DNA of 64,000 nucleotides from assembly GCA_903813345.2 (NCBI GenBank), contig CAIIXF020000011.1, forward strand, positions 24,546,166-24,610,165, given 5' to 3'. Below the pieces are notes generated by a model. That model was not told the DNA's origin, ran no database searches, and was given only the letters and a program-made list of their open reading frames with translations. The DNA is from Owenia fusiformis. Lineage: Eukaryota; Annelida; Polychaeta; Sabellida; Oweniidae. The position numbers were made by a program, and so were the translations under genes. Shown one piece after another: positions 59,438 through 64,000 of this stretch (positions are counted from its first letter, which is position 1; each line of letters starts with the position of its first letter).

Positions 59438-61920
59438 CGATATAATCTACAAGTGGTTTCCAGTCTTTAGGATCTCGTAACTAATTGCACCCTACTAATT
59501 GAGAATAATGGCTCGCTTCCGTAAAAGGTTCACGTTTCGTAAGATCCATAATGAGTTGTATACAATATATCGAAAATGTTTCCCAGGTAAGATTTGTGTG
59601 TTGCAGGTCTACGAAGTGACGACAGCTGGTCCTGATTTCCGTTGATTAATACGAGTGCCTCTCGTTCTTACTTTTTCTGTCAGTCCAACTACAATAAAAT
59701 GAATTAAACAAAAACCTTTCAGAAAACACATATACTTGCTCTAAATTATGAGTACTATTAACCTGTCGGCATAGAGAGTTATTGAGAATTCTTTATGTCT
59801 GATTATTTCTTTTCATCTATCGAAGCGTAGCATTCGAAGTAATCAAAAACGATTCTCATTCAAATTTAGACAAATATAAAAATAACTGGTACGGCGGGTA
59901 ATCAATGTTGCGTTGTTGTTTCGGATTTCAGCATGAATGAACATTGAATGTAACAAAACAATGGCTTCGATATGTTGTATGGGTCAGTAGGGTCGTTCTA
60001 TAATTTATATCTAAAAGAATGTAAAAATATTGAAAACTTCGCGGTGCAATGACGCCCAAATGGAACATTGAGCTGATAAAGCTCGTGATTTTCATCAGCA
60101 ACAATTGGATTTATAGCCCAATTGAAGGACTAATTCACAGCTGCGCTCAACGATAAACGAAGTATTTCGTTAAATTTCGTTAAAAATTATGGTACTACTC
60201 TCCATTGATTTATCTGTTGACCTAAATACAACTCTTTCCCTCATTATCGTATACACAATCGGGGCCAGTAAGGGCCGTTAAGAAAGGGGACCATAATCCC
60301 TGGGGATCATTTCCTCCACACCGGTGCTAAGTCATTGGCCATCGCTGATTGGTCAAAAGCATTCATTGACCCCGTCCGATTACGATTCAAATTTTGTATT
60401 TAACATTTTGAAAGAAGGAATTTGTGTAAGAAATATTTTGACTTGTTTTTTTACACAAAAATATCATTTAAACACCTCATCAATGTGTGGCATGCAAAGA
60501 TTGCGGATAATATTACGTCGAGAAATTGTAATTATAAGCTCATCACATCTATGACGGATTGCTTTTCTCCTCTATTATATAATACAAATAGAATGGGTAG
60601 ACTGAAAAAGAGAAAATAACGGGCATGGAGAACCGTATATTGAAAAGTACACAACTCGTTCAGTATTACGTAAATAAGCCTATCTATCTGTTTATGTTTA
60701 TGTCTCTTTGAAATACACTTGCCTTATCAATAAACGTGTACGTGTTTTAAGATCGGGATGAACATTCACAATCGAAGATATATTTTTTATTAAAAATTAG
60801 TCGCATTATCTGATCTTACGTGGAACTATCTGATCAAATCAAGAAATAATTGAAAAACACGGATGCGCATGCAGAAATGTCCCCAGTTTCCACGGAACTA
60901 TTGCCAAACAACCTAAATTCAAAACATTAAAAATGTTATATTTTTTTTTAATGTTCTCATCGACTGGTCTCTCTCCGTACCTGTACCTTTAATTGTGTAT
61001 GTAGACTTTTAAGTCGAGTTACTCGTGCATCAAACCCATATAATAGTAGTCTTCTCGTCAAACTAGCGCTGGTAAAATAGTGTATAAATCTATTTCATCA
61101 TATAGTATTATAAGTTATTGAATGATTTGAAGTGCAATACAGGATATACTCTGCTCGAGAAATTCTGTATTGGAACGAGACGAAGTCTGTATTGCTACTG
61201 ATATTGTCCCCTCCGTACCAATATTTTCTGTATTGCGATGGAGATGATCAAACGGGGACAATCTCAACAGCAATACAGATTGGTACAGCACAAGAACTGA
61301 CCAATCAAAGGGCTTCGTTTTACAGATCATGCGATAAATCTATATATAAGGGACAACACCTTTTGAATTTCTACATGATCGAATAAATGGCCTTGCCCTG
61401 TAATATGACCACTAACATAACAAAACACTTTACAATATCGGTCCATCAATCAATCAAATGAAACTCTATATTATGCAGCTTTCAACGAAAAGTGTCTTTG
61501 TATCGGTGCATTCACCTCCCGTAATAATCATTTCTATTAGTTGTTATTGCAAAGCTGAAATATTATCATTAGCTTAGAATGGCCATCGAGCATGACATGC
61601 CTTCCCAATTAAATTTGCCGAAATCAATTTATCTCAAAAAATTGTACCCAGGAATGCGTCTTTTTTCCTTCAAACATGGAACATGGGTGATGCTACTTTC
61701 AAGATTTTCTCTAGAGTAAACAGCGTGACGCAATAAATCGTTCAGAGATATAAACTGATAATGAAAGTTTATTGTCTGTCTGATGACAACATTTCGAGAA
61801 TATTCATCTATGACTCGCAGACTTATTCTATGGTTTGACCACCAAACATAAAAAATGCGCGATGGTACTAAAACAAGATTTTCTCTAAATTGTGTACAGT
61901 AAATAAAGTTACCTTGTGAA

Positions 61921-62930
61921 AGGGACGGGTACGTTATTGCCCCGGGTTATTGCAAGCTTTTTTAGACAGCTCTTACTATGTTCTAATAATCATTTGACCA
62001 CAAAAACAAATGCGTTTGTTTGGCCAATATGTTATCTTCAATAAGGGGCAATAGAATGAAAGTAAAGTCGAACGGATTATCTCTTAAGCTGTCATTAATC
62101 CACCCATCATCACCAATTTTCCGCAATTATGAGTCAATTTTTACCAAAAATGCAACATTTTATTCCAATTTTTACGACTAAATTGAAATGTACTATAAGT
62201 CATGATTTACCTCTGAAAGGAAAGGTGAGTCCCCTTGGGATCCACGCGGTCCTAACTTCGACCGTTAATTTGAATTTTTGACCTACCGGATGTTTGAAAA
62301 TCAAGGATTACGAGTCTCATACTGCACCGTTTTTCTTCAAACTTGTTCCATTCAAAGCATAACAAAAATCCCTTTCTGATGGTACATTATTCTCTTAAAC
62401 AGAGTCCCTACTTCCAGCGGCATTTTGGTCCCCAGCTGTAAGAAGGCCTTCTAACAGCTGGGGACCAAAACGCTGCTAGAACGAGAAACTCTTTACAATA
62501 AAGTAATGCACCGACAGAAAGGCGAATTTGTTTTGCTTTTAATGGTATAACTTTGAAGAAAAACGGTGCAGTATGAGACTGGCAATCCTTGATTTACAAG
62601 CATCTGGTAGGTCAAAAAATTTAATTAACGGTCGTAGTTAGGACCGCGTGAGATCGGGATAATCCGGAAACAATGGAAAATTGACGTCAAATATCTTGCG
62701 TAAAAGCAACATTTTTTTATATGGTTAATGTACAAAAAGATTGGGGGGTGTTACATAATTGATCTCCAAAAAGAAAAAAATAACAAAATAAGAAAGGGAT
62801 TATCTCAAAATCCATTTGTTATGATCCATTATATCTCATAAACCATGCTATTTGTTTCTGTGGTCAAATAATTATTAGAACATAAGTAAGACCTATCTAA
62901 AAAAGCTTGCAATAACGTATCTGACCCCTT
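61921..62930. mobile_element. 1-kb fold-back element, outer arms
   Basis: ACGTTATTGC...AAGCTTTTTTAGAC and TTCTAATAATCATTTGACCAC on the left are inverted on the right (GTGGTCAAATAATTATTAGAA, TAAAAAAGCTTGCAATAACG). Arms are about 95 bases at 61921-62015 and 62838-62930. A second palindrome lies inside, so it is either one long hairpin or two nested elements. Confidence 0.75.
62237..62658. repeat. 422-bp inner palindrome
   Basis: GGATCCACGCGGTCCTAACT and ACCGTTAAT on the left return inverted at the right edge. Pairing continues through AAAAACGGTGCAGTATGAGAC to the centre. At the centre TTTTGGTCCCCAGCTGTAAG and its inverse form 22-base arms with one mismatch around GGCC (62424-62471). Confidence 0.85.
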
Positions 62931-64000
62931 ACATATATTCATAATCATTAAGTAGGCTGCCAAATGATCAAGTTTCAAAAATATTACTTCTGTTTTCATC
63001 AAATATTCTTTTATCCCTTACACTGAGTTATTTCATGTTTGACTCGGCATAACTTTTGGACACCCTGTAGACGCGATAGAATGTACACCTTTGACCAAAT
63101 CAAACACTAATTGTTATTTTAATATCTCCTCACGTATTTTCGAAGCATAATTGTTTTTGCCTAAATAAGATTGATTCTAAGCTTTCGGATGGTATCGTTG
63201 ATTAAACTATTCCATTGTCAGGTCTCCCTGAAGATATGTGGATTTGCGGTTCTCCATTCGCTTCTTGCCCGTTCTGATCTACTCCATTCCCTTTAACCGT
63301 TCGTGCAAGTAGGTAGTATGTACGATGAATACGCTACCCGCTTTGGGCTAATCTGCCCTATGGTTTTTGTATCCTAGATGTATGGTTAGAATCAATTGTT
63401 TGTCATATTCTATCATTCAATACACTAAATATGCAAAATCATTCATTTCGATAGCATTGTCAATATTCCAGAAGGGCAACAAAACAGCAAATAAGTATAT
63501 CAACTTTCAGAAAATCAAGGATGCACTGAAAATAATTAGTAGCAAAGAGAAACACAAACATAGATGTGTGCGATGTCCGTTTCATAATTGAATCCCTTGG
63601 TGTAGCATTAATTCTTCGTGATAGACTTAATAATATTATTTAGCCAAATTACGGAGCATTACATTTAAAGGTATTGTCAACAGCGCTTAATATCTGCGTC
63701 AGAGGAAATAGTAGTTCATACAAGAAAATTCCAGAGATAAAGCTGAATAAACCTGATGCGCTTGTGCGGTCGATAAAATAATACTTAGTTTCGATTATTA
63801 CGCTGACAAGATTAGCGCCCTCTTTACATTCTAAAATGACAAATTAGAAAATACCTCTTTTGAGGAAATATCAAACTGAAATACTGTCATGAAATGCACC
63901 GTTTCTCTTCATAAAACTACTTACAAAGACACTGGACATCGCTTCTTGATATTCGAATCACCATTCATGAAACTATAAAACAAAAGATCTTGACAATTTG

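Larger units (their letters stand above)
59438..64000. other. upstream non-coding region
   Basis: No exon can be supported. There is a GGGGACC motif near 60275, inverted relative to 58755, and a partial dyad at 61133-61310 around GGGGACAAT and CTGTATTG. A 1-kb nested palindrome lies at 61921-62930. Frames of 60-85 codons (for example near 60324, 61132 and 63367) show no family signature. Confidence 0.65.

Overview
This is a nuclear DNA window from an animal. It is AT-rich, gene-poor, full of introns and crowded with transposable elements. All recognisable host genes are on the minus strand, in spliced exons with GT-AG borders. LINE fragments, many short TIR or fold-back elements, an interstitial TAACCC tract and mariner, hAT-like, Harbinger-like and TTAA-target elements suggest a marine invertebrate. 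I suspect a mollusc or another lophotrochozoan, but the sequence alone does not prove this.

Layout from low to high coordinates. (1) 1612-8067: the 5' end of an SLC5 sodium-coupled solute transporter, closest in my reading to SLC5A8/A12 monocarboxylate carriers. Two coding exons are visible and the rest lies beyond base 1. (2) 9731-20524: cyclic nucleotide-gated channel alpha-type gene 1 ('CNG1'), three coding exons, 572 residues in frame. (3) 20525-33683: no host gene that I can see; nested DNA elements, mariner relics and a degenerate LINE. (4) 33684-50483, perhaps extending to 59437: a second alpha-type CNG gene ('CNG2'). It has four coding exons and 651 residues in frame, with a possible alternative first exon at 59303-59437. 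(5) 59438-64000: upstream, non-coding, ending in a large nested palindrome.

CNG1 and CNG2 are a head-to-tail paralogous pair. They share a 209-bp S1-S2 exon, the same intron phases and one large terminal exon carrying S3 to the C-terminal coiled coil. Both keep the A-type pore signature TIGET. Both lack the two ligand-pocket residues (Thr560 and Asp604 in bovine CNGA1 numbering) linked to cGMP preference. The SLC5 gene is transcribed the same way, 1.66 kb beyond the CNG1 stop codon; nothing ties it functionally to the channels except adjacency.

Most of the remaining DNA is mobile. It includes two non-LTR retrotransposon remnants on the plus strand and one on the minus strand, plus mariner transposase fossils. 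Many MITE-like inverted-repeat elements are present, and several nested insertions keep their target-site duplications, so insertion order can be read. There are also 38-, 80-, 90- and about 286-bp tandem arrays. I saw no CRISPR array, rRNA gene or intact tRNA gene.
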